64,000 nt of DNA from Lineus longissimus (lineage: Eukaryota > Nemertea > Pilidiophora > Heteronemertea > Lineidae). Both the position numbers and the translations under genes were made by a program. The notes under the pieces are model-generated. The model had not been told where the DNA came from. It worked only from the letters and a program-made list of their open reading frames with translations, and made no database searches. The stretch lies in NCBI RefSeq assembly GCF_910592395.1, contig NC_088311.1, positions 6,576,501 to 6,640,500 on the forward strand, given 5' to 3'. Below, piece after piece: positions 1 through 10,440 of this stretch; position 1 is the first letter of the stretch; each line of letters opens with the position of its first letter.

Positions 1-2029
1 TAAACATTAGCCCGCTAAATGCATTACTCATCTGTCTGGAAAGGTTTGATGATCACTTGTTCAAGGCTTACAGAGCATGTAAGTAAGAACTTGTCTCATT
101 GACAGCAGCGGACACCGTGGTCGTCATAATCTCTTTAAAGCTTTTCAGTGCCAGTCATGCTTAGCTTTGTTGTTCAGCCTCTTGTAGAGCTCATTATATA
201 TGTTATGTAACTAATATAACTTTCTTTGATGAATCAGTTTGAGTGCGCAATCTGGTTAAATATTGACTGCTTGTCCAGAAGCTTAGAATATCTCGTTATC
301 AAAGACATCTTTGGCAACGCAAATCTGCTGATGAGCTTTTGCTGTTATACGGGTTGTAACAAAAACGTGTTTCTCTGAAAGTGCCAGTGGTACTTATGAA
401 ATCAAGTAACAAAGAGTGATATGATTAGCTGGGTATCTGGGGAGCCTTTCAATTTGACATGATTACAAAAGTGGGGATATTATTTTTGGATTTTATTCAT
501 AAAACTGTTGAAATAGAAGAGTGTTGAAAATTCCAGTTTGGTCAGCTTCTAAATAGTGGTGTGACTTTACATGTAGTTCTAAAACAGCTATGGAACTAAA
601 TAATAATGGATCCTTGCATACCAAGTTTGCATGCATTAGCCAGTTGTTTGAAGTTCATGTCATCCGATTCCTGCCAGATAAGTACAGTTTTATAACCTTT
701 CTGCAATGCTTCTGGTAAAGTATCACTTTCCCTTGCTAAACTTTTTGATGTCAGATTCTGTTGATCAAATAAAACAGAGATAGGAAGATATGAAGAAATG
801 TGATAATTTCAAGGTGGATTAGAATTGGATCTGTTTGAAATCTTTCTGGTGTATTGTTTTTGAGAACCTTTTTTGGTGGTACACCAATTCTTGCCATTTC
901 GATAGGCTCCCGGGCAAATGCCCTCATGTAAAGATGATAGGTCCTGCTCGGATGTCTTTAGGCTATAAATAAGATGCTGTTTGATGCCGTGATGTAACGT
1001 TGAAGCACAGAATGTGGTATAAGAGTAAGCAAGAATTCTCATCATATGCTTGAAAGTTTTTGATACTGTGTATTTAAAATTGAAATCCTTCCCAACTGAT
1101 ACATTCTAACCTTACCTACCGATAGAAACTTCAAACATGGTGCTTCAACTAGTTACTGACGGTCATTTCTTCATGTATTGCTCATTCCCGTAGATCAAAG
1201 GTATGTTTGATTGGTATCGCTGTAACCCTCTGCCAAATGAGGGAGCAATTATCATTCGATCGCATCTATCTGCTCCAAACTACTAAATCTGTGACAGATG
1301 AATGATTTAATGGTCTGCGTAATCACAGTTTTTAGTCGGGGAGTAAACTTAGAAAAATCTTCGAAAAGCTTCCCATTTCAAACGAAGGGAATATCTAAAA
1401 AGAAATCAATAATGAGTTCAGTGCTATGTGGAGTTGTAGTGTGAGAATGACACAGGAGGTCTAGCCTCTTTGCCTTCAAATATGAAACATCAGTCCCCTG
1501 ATCAGATGTGATATTAGAGGATATTTTTTCCCATGCACTTTGGGCCTGATTACTAAATCATGTCACTTTGTCTGGCGTGCTTAGAGTGCCATTTGTTGCA
1601 AAACTGAACCTGGAAACATCGTCCCCTCGACCCATTTCATAGCTAATGATCCAGCTTCCATTAAGAAGGGATGACACCCAATTGAAAGAAGCAGATGTTG
1701 GATGAATGAAACGTTGAGGAAGGCACATCTTTCTTGGCAATGTCCCCTGGGATTGCCAGTCGTGCTGTTGCTAAGCTTTCTACAATAGATGGGTAAGCCA
1801 AAGTTGTCCTTGGAAGGAACTACAAAGAAAGTCACCATTACCTTTACCGTTATCATTTCCATGGTGGCTGTGTTTCTTCAAGAAAAGCAAGCCAGACACA
1901 AAGTGCTTGTTCCTGAAAGGAACTAAGAAGTTCTTTGTTTCTCGAAGGATAATTGAGATTGTACTTTTCCCTTAATTATCTAGACCAGCTGACCATCACT
2001 AGAGCACTCCACAAACGAGTGATTTAAAT
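1..2029. other. Intronic stretch, no gene seen
   Basis: AT-rich sequence with short open frames only, none recognised. A GTATGT donor-like motif near 1201 has no convincing exon before it. The 5' end of the gene, if transcribed from further upstream, is not in this part. Confidence 0.6.
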
Positions 2030-2110
2030 TGATGCGACCTGGAATCGTGATCGCTTGGGACAAAAAAAATCGTAGTTGCCTATGGCAAGACTGTGATTCC
2101 AGTGACCTCG
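2030..2110. repeat. Imperfect hairpin with 8-bp arms
   Basis: CTGGAATC at 2039-2046 is the reverse complement of GATTCCAG at 2095-2102. A second short pairing (CTTG with CAAG) lies inside, giving an interrupted hairpin with a loop of about 30 nt. It may be a decayed inverted-repeat element. The pairing is too broken to call a microRNA precursor. Confidence 0.3.
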
Positions 2111-2830
2111 GACCAAAGTCCTCGAAGGAGTATTCTGAAGTCATCGCCTCCTGACTTCACGAGTTGGGTTGGGCCGTCGGACAAATATGTATGCAGAGCC
2201 AGTTTAGTATCGTGTCATTTGCTAACAGCTAGATATGTTTTTCTTGCATGATTGTTCTCTGTTTCATAAGGCAAGTAGTCGATTGTATGTTGGCTTTCTT
2301 GTCATGGTCTTCAGGGTCTGAATAATCTACTGAATTACTTGTGGGAGCAATGGATTCGGAGAGGATGTCACTTTGGGAGAATATGTTACAGAAAACTTTA
2401 CAATACTCTCAGAAACAATGAATAAATAGTGTCTTGCTTATGGCAGTTCTCATTCACGATGTGATAATAAGCGTAAGTCCATTGTAAGGTTCCGCTATGA
2501 AATCATGGCTGATGAGAATGGCCGCCAGATATTGCATTAGGGGAACTTGATTACTACGAGTCCTGTATGACTGAGCATATGCAGTTGGTGATGACCACCG
2601 AGACTGGCAAAGATGGAAATGATTGGGCATGGACTTGTACAAAAGGGTTTCAAGTTTGGGGAACTTGACGAGCTTTTATGTTCGTTGATGTGTAATCTGT
2701 CTTTACCACCAAGGTTTTGCATCTTATCGAGAAATACCCCAGCAACGTCAAAGGGAGTATAAGACCATGAGGTCAGGGGATGTGTGTAATCTTATTGGAT
2801 GCATATCGAAATCGTCCCAACTTGGGATTT
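2111..2830. other. Intronic stretch, no gene seen
   Basis: No splice-bounded open frame and no repeat structure that I can support. Confidence 0.5.
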
Positions 2831-2895
2831 TGGTGTAGCGCTTTGAGTGCCAGACACCTGGGCAGTCATGGGTTCGAAACCCATTTCTGCAAATT
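2831..2895 (+). repeat. tRNA-like SINE head or decayed tRNA pseudogene
   Basis: A GGTGTAGCGC stretch resembles a tRNA A box. About 30 nt later a perfect 5-bp T arm (ATGGG/CCCAT, 2868-2884) encloses TTCGAAA, a good B box. The D and anticodon stems do not close well and no acceptor stem is seen, so this is the polymerase III promoter part of a SINE or a decayed tRNA copy rather than a working tRNA. Confidence 0.5.
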
Positions 2896-3449
2896 AGTTA
2901 TTTCAATGTCAGATTTAGAATTAGGTAATACCATGGAAACAGCACTTTCATCGATACTTCTTTCAGTATGGTTATTGGTGACATTTCAGATACAGCGGCA
3001 TGAACTTTGGTATGAAAAAATGGTTGCTTCTCTATTGTTCAAGCTTAAACAAATTTGGTTGAAAGATGATATTCCTTCAATTCAATGCACACCAGGATAT
3101 CCACACGTCAGTATTTGTTCAAAACAGCCCACGCGATATCAACAAACATTTCAATAGTTTCATTTCCATGTTCCTTTCACATTGTCTATTGTTATTATTT
3201 TTTGCTGTACATGATTGAGGGAAAAGTTGTGTCGATAGTGGAAAATATGGCAACAGAAATTGATTATCAGACTTGGCTGGGTAAACAATTTTTGTGGTCT
3301 CAACTTGGATATTGGAATCATGGAGGAAATGGAAAATACACTAGCATGTTTAGGTGGGTGTTTTGACATCCTTTGATATTTTCACACTGGTATCCTTATA
3401 AAAGATATGTAAACTGAAAAATTTTAAGCTTTCCACTCCCAAAGCGGGA

Positions 3450-3635
3450 AGCACAATGGTGGAACAGTATCTGACTTGTGATCGGTTGGTTGTGGATTTA
3501 AAACTCGGCCAGTACCACATTTTATGTACACTCCTTGGTTTTTACTGAAACATTTCTGGATTAGGCTGCGAATGAGTGTAAAGTACTTTTGGACAGAGCA
3601 GTTGTACCTTATAAAGCACTCTACATAAACCTATT
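3450..3635 (+). repeat. Degenerate tRNA-derived SINE with AAGCACT..ATAAA tail
   Basis: The 5' part has an A-box-like TGGTGGAACAGT and, about 40 nt on, a decayed B box (GTGGATTTAAAACTCG). The 3' part, about 3570-3632, contains GTGTAAAGTACTTTTGG and then TATAAAGCACTCTACATAAA. This resembles the AAAGCGCTATATAAAT-type tails of many animal SINEs that borrow a LINE 3' end. Head, body and tail are in the right order for one old insertion on the + strand. Confidence 0.5.
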
Positions 3636-6011
3636 TCATATCAAAGCAGTTGATTTGTTCCTATATCAACTTTGAAGACTTACAGCAAAGCATTTCCGCA
3701 TGCTTTCATTTTCAAAGTATCATCACTTTCTGGCTGCATCTCGAGATTAAGACACACCCATCTATTTCATTCCATGACATGTTACTAATACTTTCTTGGC
3801 GTATAAACTGAGACCATATAAGTCATTCTTATTAATTAGATTAAGAGAATCTGTTAAAGTTTCAGCTATTTTAAGCCAGTTTAATCCATAACTGCTTGGA
3901 ATTTAATTTCAAGTTATCAAGTTTAGGTAGCCAGTGTAGTGTAGGGTAGATTTTGTTGTCAGTGCCTTCATCTTAGGAAGTATTGGTACTGCCGCTACGA
4001 TTGTGGTTGGAATGCTGCCTCGCATTACTTAAAATTGCAATCACTCATCATCTTGATGGACCCATTGCAGAGCCACTATCATTGCTGAATAATGCTGTGC
4101 TCAGAACATCAGGTTTTACTGTAGGTCGACTGTAGTTATTGCGATACAGAACCCTGAAGTCTCTGACCAGTGAACAAGAACTTTATTTCAAAACAGGTCT
4201 AAATTTTACACCGTCCATGATAGATAGCTCAATCCATGGACATTAGACTAGCCGAGGAGGCAACAAGGCTTTTCAATAGTTGCTTTAGATTTGATAGGAT
4301 GTATCAATTCACTGACTTGCGGTTTTTTTTGTGGATTTCATGCTCTGTTCCATCCTTTTGTAGTGAATATGCCGGTCCTTTTTATGTGAATATTGTCAGT
4401 CTTTTTTACGAGACAAGCTGTAGGCTATTTGTAATCTGGGTTTAGATCCACCATATTTACTCGCCTACTCTTACAAAACAAACAACGTATTCATAAATGA
4501 TATATCCGCTTTCCAATGTAAAGATCTGTTTGGTTTCATTGATAATATATTGAAAATATAACAGGATCTGTTGACATTTTCAGTAGCAAAGGAGTAAAGT
4601 GAAACTTGCATTATATTTAGTATCTAATGGCCATTAATTTCATCTGCCAATCACCCGGCCCATTGAAAAGCTTTCTAAGAAGTATTCACCTTCCCTTGCC
4701 GCCTATTATGGTCTATTTACCGCGGCTGGGCAGAAAAGTCGCCTGGTCAATAACGCTCTGAATACACCAGGATGAAGTCGATGCGATGAAACGTACTTGT
4801 GATCGATGCAGAAAAATGAAAGTGGAGGCTAGGGGCTTTATTAGTAAAACAAAAAATGCCGTCTGTGAAGCCAGGACTTGTCGCTTTCATTCAAGACCTG
4901 ACATCAGCTTGAGGTTGCATTTCAAGGGCCAATTAACTCTTGATAAACCGATTGTTACATGACATCACGTTGTACATTTTATTTGGCAGTTAACTCAGGT
5001 TTTGTCTGTTGCCTGTCGTCAGAATTCAAAACCATCCCATCCAAATAGGGTGAAAGAGGTAACAAGGTGTCCAACAAGAGTTCGTTACCTGAAAAAAAGG
5101 TAAAATGTCTTGACCAAGGTTGCAAACGAATAGTTTGATGTTGGTATTGTTGAACCTGTAGTGTCCTAAATGCAGGGAATTGAGATCCGTAATTCCTAAT
5201 AGCTGTGAGGAAATCATAGTCGACTTATTTAGCCTCCAGCGTGTTGCATGATGCAGCCAATACGATATTGCCATCCGTGGCAATCAACTTCTGACAGATT
5301 GAAAGTAGACAACGAGTTACCATTGGATTTAGCCAGTTAGGGGAAACGTCACAAGCCGGCAATAAATTGCTTCCAATGGCCAGACTCATTCAACCAACAG
5401 TTAGGTTTTCTGCTAGCTAATCTTGCATTGACTGGCCTAATGACAGATAAGAAAACAGTTTTGGGCTAAGGGCATTTCTTTTCGTTATGAAACAAGACTT
5501 TGCTATCTAAAAAGTTTGCTGTATTTTTGGGAAATAACCATACGTCAAGTGACCAGTAGCCAATACAGTAACCAATCAAGATATCTTTTTTTCCTTTTTA
5601 AAGTAGCGCCCTCTAATATTGATATTAAGTACTACTGAACTAGGAGTTTAAGTTGTACTTGCCGTAATATCAATATTATCAAGAAAGAAAAAGGGCTGCC
5701 ATAACTGTGATAATTTGTTGAACTTGGTCAGCCCCCAGTATCCCATTGATTCCAACTTCCCAACTCGCCGTTTTGTGTTAGTGTAAATGGCGATAATTGC
5801 AGGAGGAAAGCAGATAAGGCGCAGTCATTAATGCTGTCACGGCCTGTTTTGAGAGAACACGATTCACTTCAGCTCCTCTTTAACCTACGGCGCCAAATCC
5901 GCTGGGTCATGCGATCGGCTTTACATGCTAAAAGATCAAGACATCGACATCAGGCCGGATTGTGAGGACCTGTGAATGGGGTTGATTGCATTGATTCTGC
6001 AGATCATAGAA
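3636..6011. other. Intronic stretch with one inverted repeat, no gene seen
   Basis: No exon is visible. A perfect 14-bp inverted repeat (5614-5627 and 5665-5678) is listed separately. Confidence 0.5.
5614..5678. repeat. Perfect 14-bp inverted repeat, 37-nt spacer
   Basis: TAATATTGATATTA (5614-5627) faces its exact reverse complement (5665-5678). The arms are AT-rich, so chance is possible. Flanking T-rich and A-rich tracts (around 5585-5600 and 5680-5692) could extend the pairing, which suggests an old MITE-like hairpin. Confidence 0.35.
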
Positions 6012-6455
6012 AACTTGGAAAGGGGGTCTATCATTGGGTTGATGGTATGGACTTTACCAATATAGTTATAACTTGGAAAGAGGGTCTACCAATGGGTTGG
6101 AAGAGACACTACAGATAGCAACTTGGAATGGGGTCTATCAATGGGTTGGAAGAGACACTACAGATAGCAACTTGGAATGGGGTCTACCAATGGGTTGGAA
6201 GAGACACTACAGATAGCAACTTGGAATGGGGTCTATCAATGGGTTGGAAGAGACACTACAGATAGAAACTTGGAATGGGGTCTATCAATGGGTTGGAAGA
6301 GACACTACAGATAGCAACTTGGAATGGGGTCTATCAATGGGTTGGAAGAGACACTACAGATAGAAACTTGGAATGGGGTCTATCAATGGGTTGGAAGAGA
6401 CACTACAGATAGCAACTTGGAATGGGGTCTATCAATGGGTTGATAGAATGGTTTC
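6012..6455. repeat. 49-bp minisatellite, about eight units
   Basis: Units start at 6071, 6121, 6170, 6219, 6268, 6317, 6366 and 6415, with a diverged copy from 6012. The period is 49 bp; the first full unit is 50 bp. Central units are nearly identical and vary mainly at TATCAAT/TACCAAT and GATAGCA/GATAGAA. The outer units are more diverged, as expected of an array that expands from its middle. It is likely variable in length between individuals. Confidence 0.95.
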
Positions 6456-8146
6456 TTGGATAGAAACTTTAAAAGGAGGTATAACCAGTGGGGGTAATGG
6501 AATGAATTCTGCTGATAGAGATGGAAAATTAGATGGAGACATTTGCCCCTGGCCTGCGTAGACACCGGCAGGTACAAGGAACCAGCCACTACAACTCTAT
6601 GAATTGCCTGAAGATTCTCCATCCCTTTCTGGCTGAACTAATTAGAGAGTAATTAATGTGGTTACAGGCCGTGGAAAACAAATCAATATGCGGATGTATG
6701 GCATGTATACGCTATTGATGGAAGTCTCCGATTTGGTGTCGATACTGTCTTCACCGGGGAGTTACCAGATGACCCTCTCGTATATACAAAGTATGATCTT
6801 GTGGAAGAAATCCTGTTGCTTCCCACGCTGACTGTCTATGCCGGGGTGTCAGCGATGTCAGTTTTTGTTACATCCTGGTCGGTTGCATAGACTGCCCATT
6901 GATTGGGTGTAAATAGCGTGAATTATCACAAAGGTAGCTGCCCGATGCCACTATAGGTTGGGCTGGGGCCATCTTTACTGTGAGGAGGGTTCAGGCTTTA
7001 CTTCGGTTCTGAGATTCTAAAGAAGTCTTGATGTGCTTTCGATTAATATCATATTCACATGGCAGTTCTTAGGAACTAAATATCAATATGTTTTTATGCT
7101 TTGATCTATTTCTTTTGAATATGGAAAGTTTGGAACACATGGTTGTTATTTCAGTCTTGGTGGAAGAGCAAGTTCGTTGATTTGCAAGTTAACTATTTTA
7201 CTTCACTGTCTAAATTACGTGTCCGTCATATCAGGCTTTTGCTGTTTTGGGAAGCGGAGTAAAAAAGCATTATGCCAGAAGTGGCAATTGAACCATTGCT
7301 AAAGAGATACCACATCTCTCGAGAAAGAAGCGAAATGCAAATCTGTCTTTAAAATCTAATGGAAGAAAGTGAAGGTGACAAATTTGTTTGAGGAGACTTT
7401 GCTGAGAGAGGTTGAGTTGTCCCTACTTAGGATCCATTCGGGTGGTAATGAGATTACGTATCGTAGTCGGCCTAATCTGATTAGCCCTGCTTGCATCTGA
7501 AAGGAAGTATGTCGAGCCGATCAGGTCTGTCTTGTAGTGCATCTTTTAGCTGCCCTTCTCTTTAGATGTTTGAGGCCCGCATGGGATGTCTTAAGAAATG
7601 TTCAGGGAAAAAATCAAGGGTACCATCAAAAAGAGCTCTTCAAGAGCTTTCCAGAGAATTTTCATAGGTTTTACCAACCTTTTGGCATATTGCCCTGTCT
7701 GCAGCATGAGCCAACAAATTTGGTCGCACTCCGTTAAAAGGGTTGGATGACTGCATAAACTGTAGTAATAGTCACATGCGATGTTTTATAAAACTTACGC
7801 CGTTTTCTAATCATCTCTTTTTATGTCATCATGGGGATGTTGGGGCTGATGAAAATCTTCAGCTGCGAAACATATTTGGAAGACTTTGTATGCTGCTTTG
7901 TTCTTTCTTCCCTATCGGGATGTAAAATCGTAGTAGTTAGCTTGTTAATTTGGCGAACGCTTTCTGGCCATTTCTTGCTGGGGTAAGTTTCTACATGCAG
8001 GGACCATCAATTACTACACAGATACTCCACGATCTTTCTGACGACAAATTAAGTTTTGTCTTCCTACGGATGAGTTGTTCTCAGTGACAGGGAATGTTTT
8101 ATTAGAACAGTTTTCCAGTTATTTATAACCCATCGTGTCGCAGTGG
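6456..8146. other. Intronic stretch, no gene seen
   Basis: Only short unrecognised open frames and no structured repeat. Confidence 0.5.
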
Positions 8147-8230
8147 TCATTTGCGGCTATAACAACTGTCAGCAAGAGTAGACCCTAGGTCAAGCAACGG
8201 GTGTTTTAATCCTGGGTTGTGTACTCCGCT
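8147..8230 (+). repeat. Probable tRNA-derived SINE head, diverged
   Basis: GTGTCGCAGTGGTCA reads as an A-box region. GGGTGTTTTAATCCTGGG, about 55 nt on, reads as a mutated B box with T-arm flanks. I cannot define the 3' end of the element. Confidence 0.35.
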
Positions 8231-8542
8231 GATCCATCGGTCATGTTGATTGCCACCGTCTAATTGAACCCGAGGGAATGTAGTCTGCATTTAATCACAG
8301 CAATTTTTTTCTCTGCAGCTTGATTGAAAAAGTGATGTCGCGTTTGATGGCAGTGTTTGTGACCGTAACAAATGTTGTCTTTTCCAAATGCGAAATATGT
8401 TAGTGTTAAAAAGGAATGACCAAATGATAGAAATACTCATAGTGTAATAGTAAGCTTATGTCTTTTTATGAGCTGATCATATTTGCATCAAAAAAGGGTA
8501 TTTTCATGCATTATTAACACCATTCTCATAAACTTCTTCATC

Positions 8543-8563
8543 TCTGTTCTTTTTTAGGTAAGT
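8543..8563 (+). promoter_or_regulatory. Ratchet-type splice site: polypyrimidine tract, AG|GTAAGT
   Basis: The acceptor AG (8556-8557) abuts a full-consensus donor. About 46 kb separates it from the Ig1 acceptor. It shares 26 of 27 positions with the site at 25.4 kb over the tract, the AG|GTAAGT core and the first exon bases. Confidence 0.6.
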
Positions 8564-8614
8564 TCAACTTCTTTATTTCCTCAAGCAGACGTCATCGTTT
8601 CCATCACAAGTACT
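8558..8614 (+). other. Candidate recursive-splice exon 1 (RS-exon), 57 nt
   Basis: A pyrimidine-rich tract ends in TTCTTTTTTAG at 8557 and is followed at once by GTAAGT (8558-8563), so acceptor and regenerated donor touch. A second consensus donor, GTAAGT, lies at 8615-8620, which defines a 57-nt exon. A branch-point-like TATTAAC lies at 8512-8518, about 40 nt upstream of the AG. In recursive splicing, the acceptor is joined to the upstream exon and the GTAAGT at the junction is then used as a donor, removing a long intron in steps. Vertebrate RS-exons also carry the downstream donor seen here. If kept as a cassette entered in phase 1 it would be open and would leave in phase 1, which is compatible with Ig1, so an ordinary microexon is the main alternative. 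Confidence 0.6.
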
Positions 8615-9549
8615 GTAAGTTTATCCATCTGTTGCTTTCAAGTAGTACTTCAAATTACCATTTTCGTAATTTGTGAAAATCACATTCTTCAAGAGGAGAG
8701 CATCGTTTGCGACAGTGTTGATGGTATGATTTGTCTTATTTGTAAAAAAACAGATGATCAGGCAACAAATAAGACATGCTGGCAACTGGCCTAAAATTTT
8801 TCTGATGCATTCCTCAAGTGCAAGTTAAAAGCTTTCAGGTCTCTAAAAGTTTCTGTGCGTTTCGCCCAAAATGAAAAAGAAATTTGCATAATGTGATTGT
8901 CTGGGATGTCAAGGGTTTGGGAAAGTGATGGTGTAATGAGATTTCTTGGTATCCGTATTATAGTGAGAACTGGGTTCCAAATATATCGTCACTTTATCTG
9001 ATCTGCTTGTTTACCTAGGTTATTATTGTTCACGATGAGGCACACTGGATTATGGATGAGCATGAGTAATCAATGATGGGTTAAAGTGCATAAGTATGCA
9101 GAGATTACACCCAACTCCTGCTAAGAAAACTCTATACGGGTTACCGTGAATTATTGCAATATCATTAACCGTGACTGATAACGAACCCACCCAATTAAAA
9201 CTGGTATTAGTTTGGGATCCATCTTTCTCTCAGCGATACAGAGGGAATAACCGCTAACAGACAGCTGACCCGCGGTTGAGGATGGTAAAATTAACATCTA
9301 TCATTTCCAGAAACTGTTGGATTATATTTTCGACGGTGTAATCCGTGGCAACTGATTAGTCTCTGATTACTCGTCAGTTTGCTGGGCCGTGATGTCAATA
9401 CATCCGTTATTTCAGCACTATTCATTAGTCAGTTCCATTAACCACCTCATCTCACCCCCAATACTCTAGGCTTTAAGCTCTCTATTTTTTAAGACTTGTG
9501 ACTTTCTCGAGAGGATCTTGTCGAGAATTTGATTTTCAATTTTCATTGC

Positions 9550-9583
9550 TGTTGGAACATTACCATATGGTAATGTTACAACA
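9550..9583. repeat. 34-bp near-perfect palindrome
   Basis: The sequence is symmetrical about CCATATGG: an exact 22-bp core (9556-9577), one mismatched pair, then five further matching pairs. It has no spacer. It could extrude as a cruciform or form a tight RNA hairpin. Flanking direct repeats were not found. Confidence 0.85.
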
Positions 9584-9676
9584 TTTTAAGACTGGGTGTC
9601 TTTTTTGGAAAATTGTGAAAGAATGTAAAATATAAACCTCCCCTTCGCCACGAAGGACTATCATGGTTGAACAAGG

Positions 9677-9689
9677 CCCCCCCCCCCCC
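9677..9689. repeat. Poly-C run of 13
   Basis: Thirteen C in a row. Length may be unreliable because homopolymers are prone to sequencing error. Confidence 0.9.
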
Positions 9690-10099
9690 ACTTTCCATGG
9701 TCACCAGCTATCCGTGTTGATTTTCACAATCAAGCTGCTCCTAATGTGATCAGTGTGGTGTCAAAAACATTATCAAAACACATTAGAATGTCGTCTCGGA
9801 CAGAATACGCTGACCCTTGTCAAAGCGATGCAAAATTAATGAGTGTCCAATCACAGCGGTGTGAGTAGCACCAAATGACCACTCGCACTTTCCTCTCAAC
9901 AATGGCTGTGTTTTCAATTGATATTAATTATTAAATCATAGAACAACAAAGTTATGCAGTCCTTTGCGTTCTCTCATTGTCGCTTTTGACTTGTTTGTAG
10001 AGGGTTACAATTGCTATTACGATGTTTAGCCTGGAGACTGGACTCCATGGTTGTGTGGCATCCAAGACGAGGTTGAAGTGTGTAATGGAATATGCCCTA

Positions 10100-10440
10100 A
10101 GTGACCAGGAGGAGCACTTCCCTGTGTTGGGATGCGAGTTCAACACCATGCTCAGGCTAACTGTCCCAGTCTTGGACATACTGTAGTGTGAGACTAGGTG
10201 TAATGAGACTAGGTGACTAGGAGTAGAACCTCCACTGTTGGGATGCTAGTTCGACCCCAGGCTAACTCAACTGTCCCAGTCCTTGTCCTACTGTAGTGTA
10301 CTCAATGAGACTAGGTGACCAGCAGTGAAACTTCCCTGTTCACAGCATCATGCACAGGCTACTTTTCAAAGTGACCCCACTGACACTAGGTGACTAGGGG
10401 TAGCACTTCCCCTGTCCGGATACTGGTCCATCACCATAGA
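10100..10440. repeat. Degenerate tandem repeat, about four units of 75-112 bp
   Basis: Units begin with GTGAC(C/T)AG at about 10101, 10213, 10315 and 10390. They share a core with AGCACTTCC or AACCTCC, then TGTTGGGATGC, then AGGCTAACT, then CTGTCCCAGT. The last unit is the most eroded. Unit length shrinks along the array through deletions. Confidence 0.7.

Larger units (their letters stand above)
8621..10099. other. Intronic stretch with palindrome, poly-C and candidate regulatory sequence
   Basis: No exon is seen. The part from 9130 to 9460 is rich in ATTA, TAAT and one TAATCCG-type homeodomain core, and lies just downstream of the 8.56 kb recursive-splice candidate. The palindrome (9550-9583) and poly-C run (9677-9689) are listed separately. 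Confidence 0.45.

Noticed and set aside
1130-1206. A 7-nt microexon between CCCGTAG and GTATGT
   Set aside because: The motifs are weak and such short pairings occur often by chance; no supporting enhancer or frame logic.
2030-2110. A microRNA precursor
   Set aside because: The arms pair over only 8 bp plus a short inner helix, with large internal loops.
2831-2895. A functional tRNA gene
   Set aside because: The T arm is good, but D and anticodon stems do not close and no 7-bp acceptor stem frames it.
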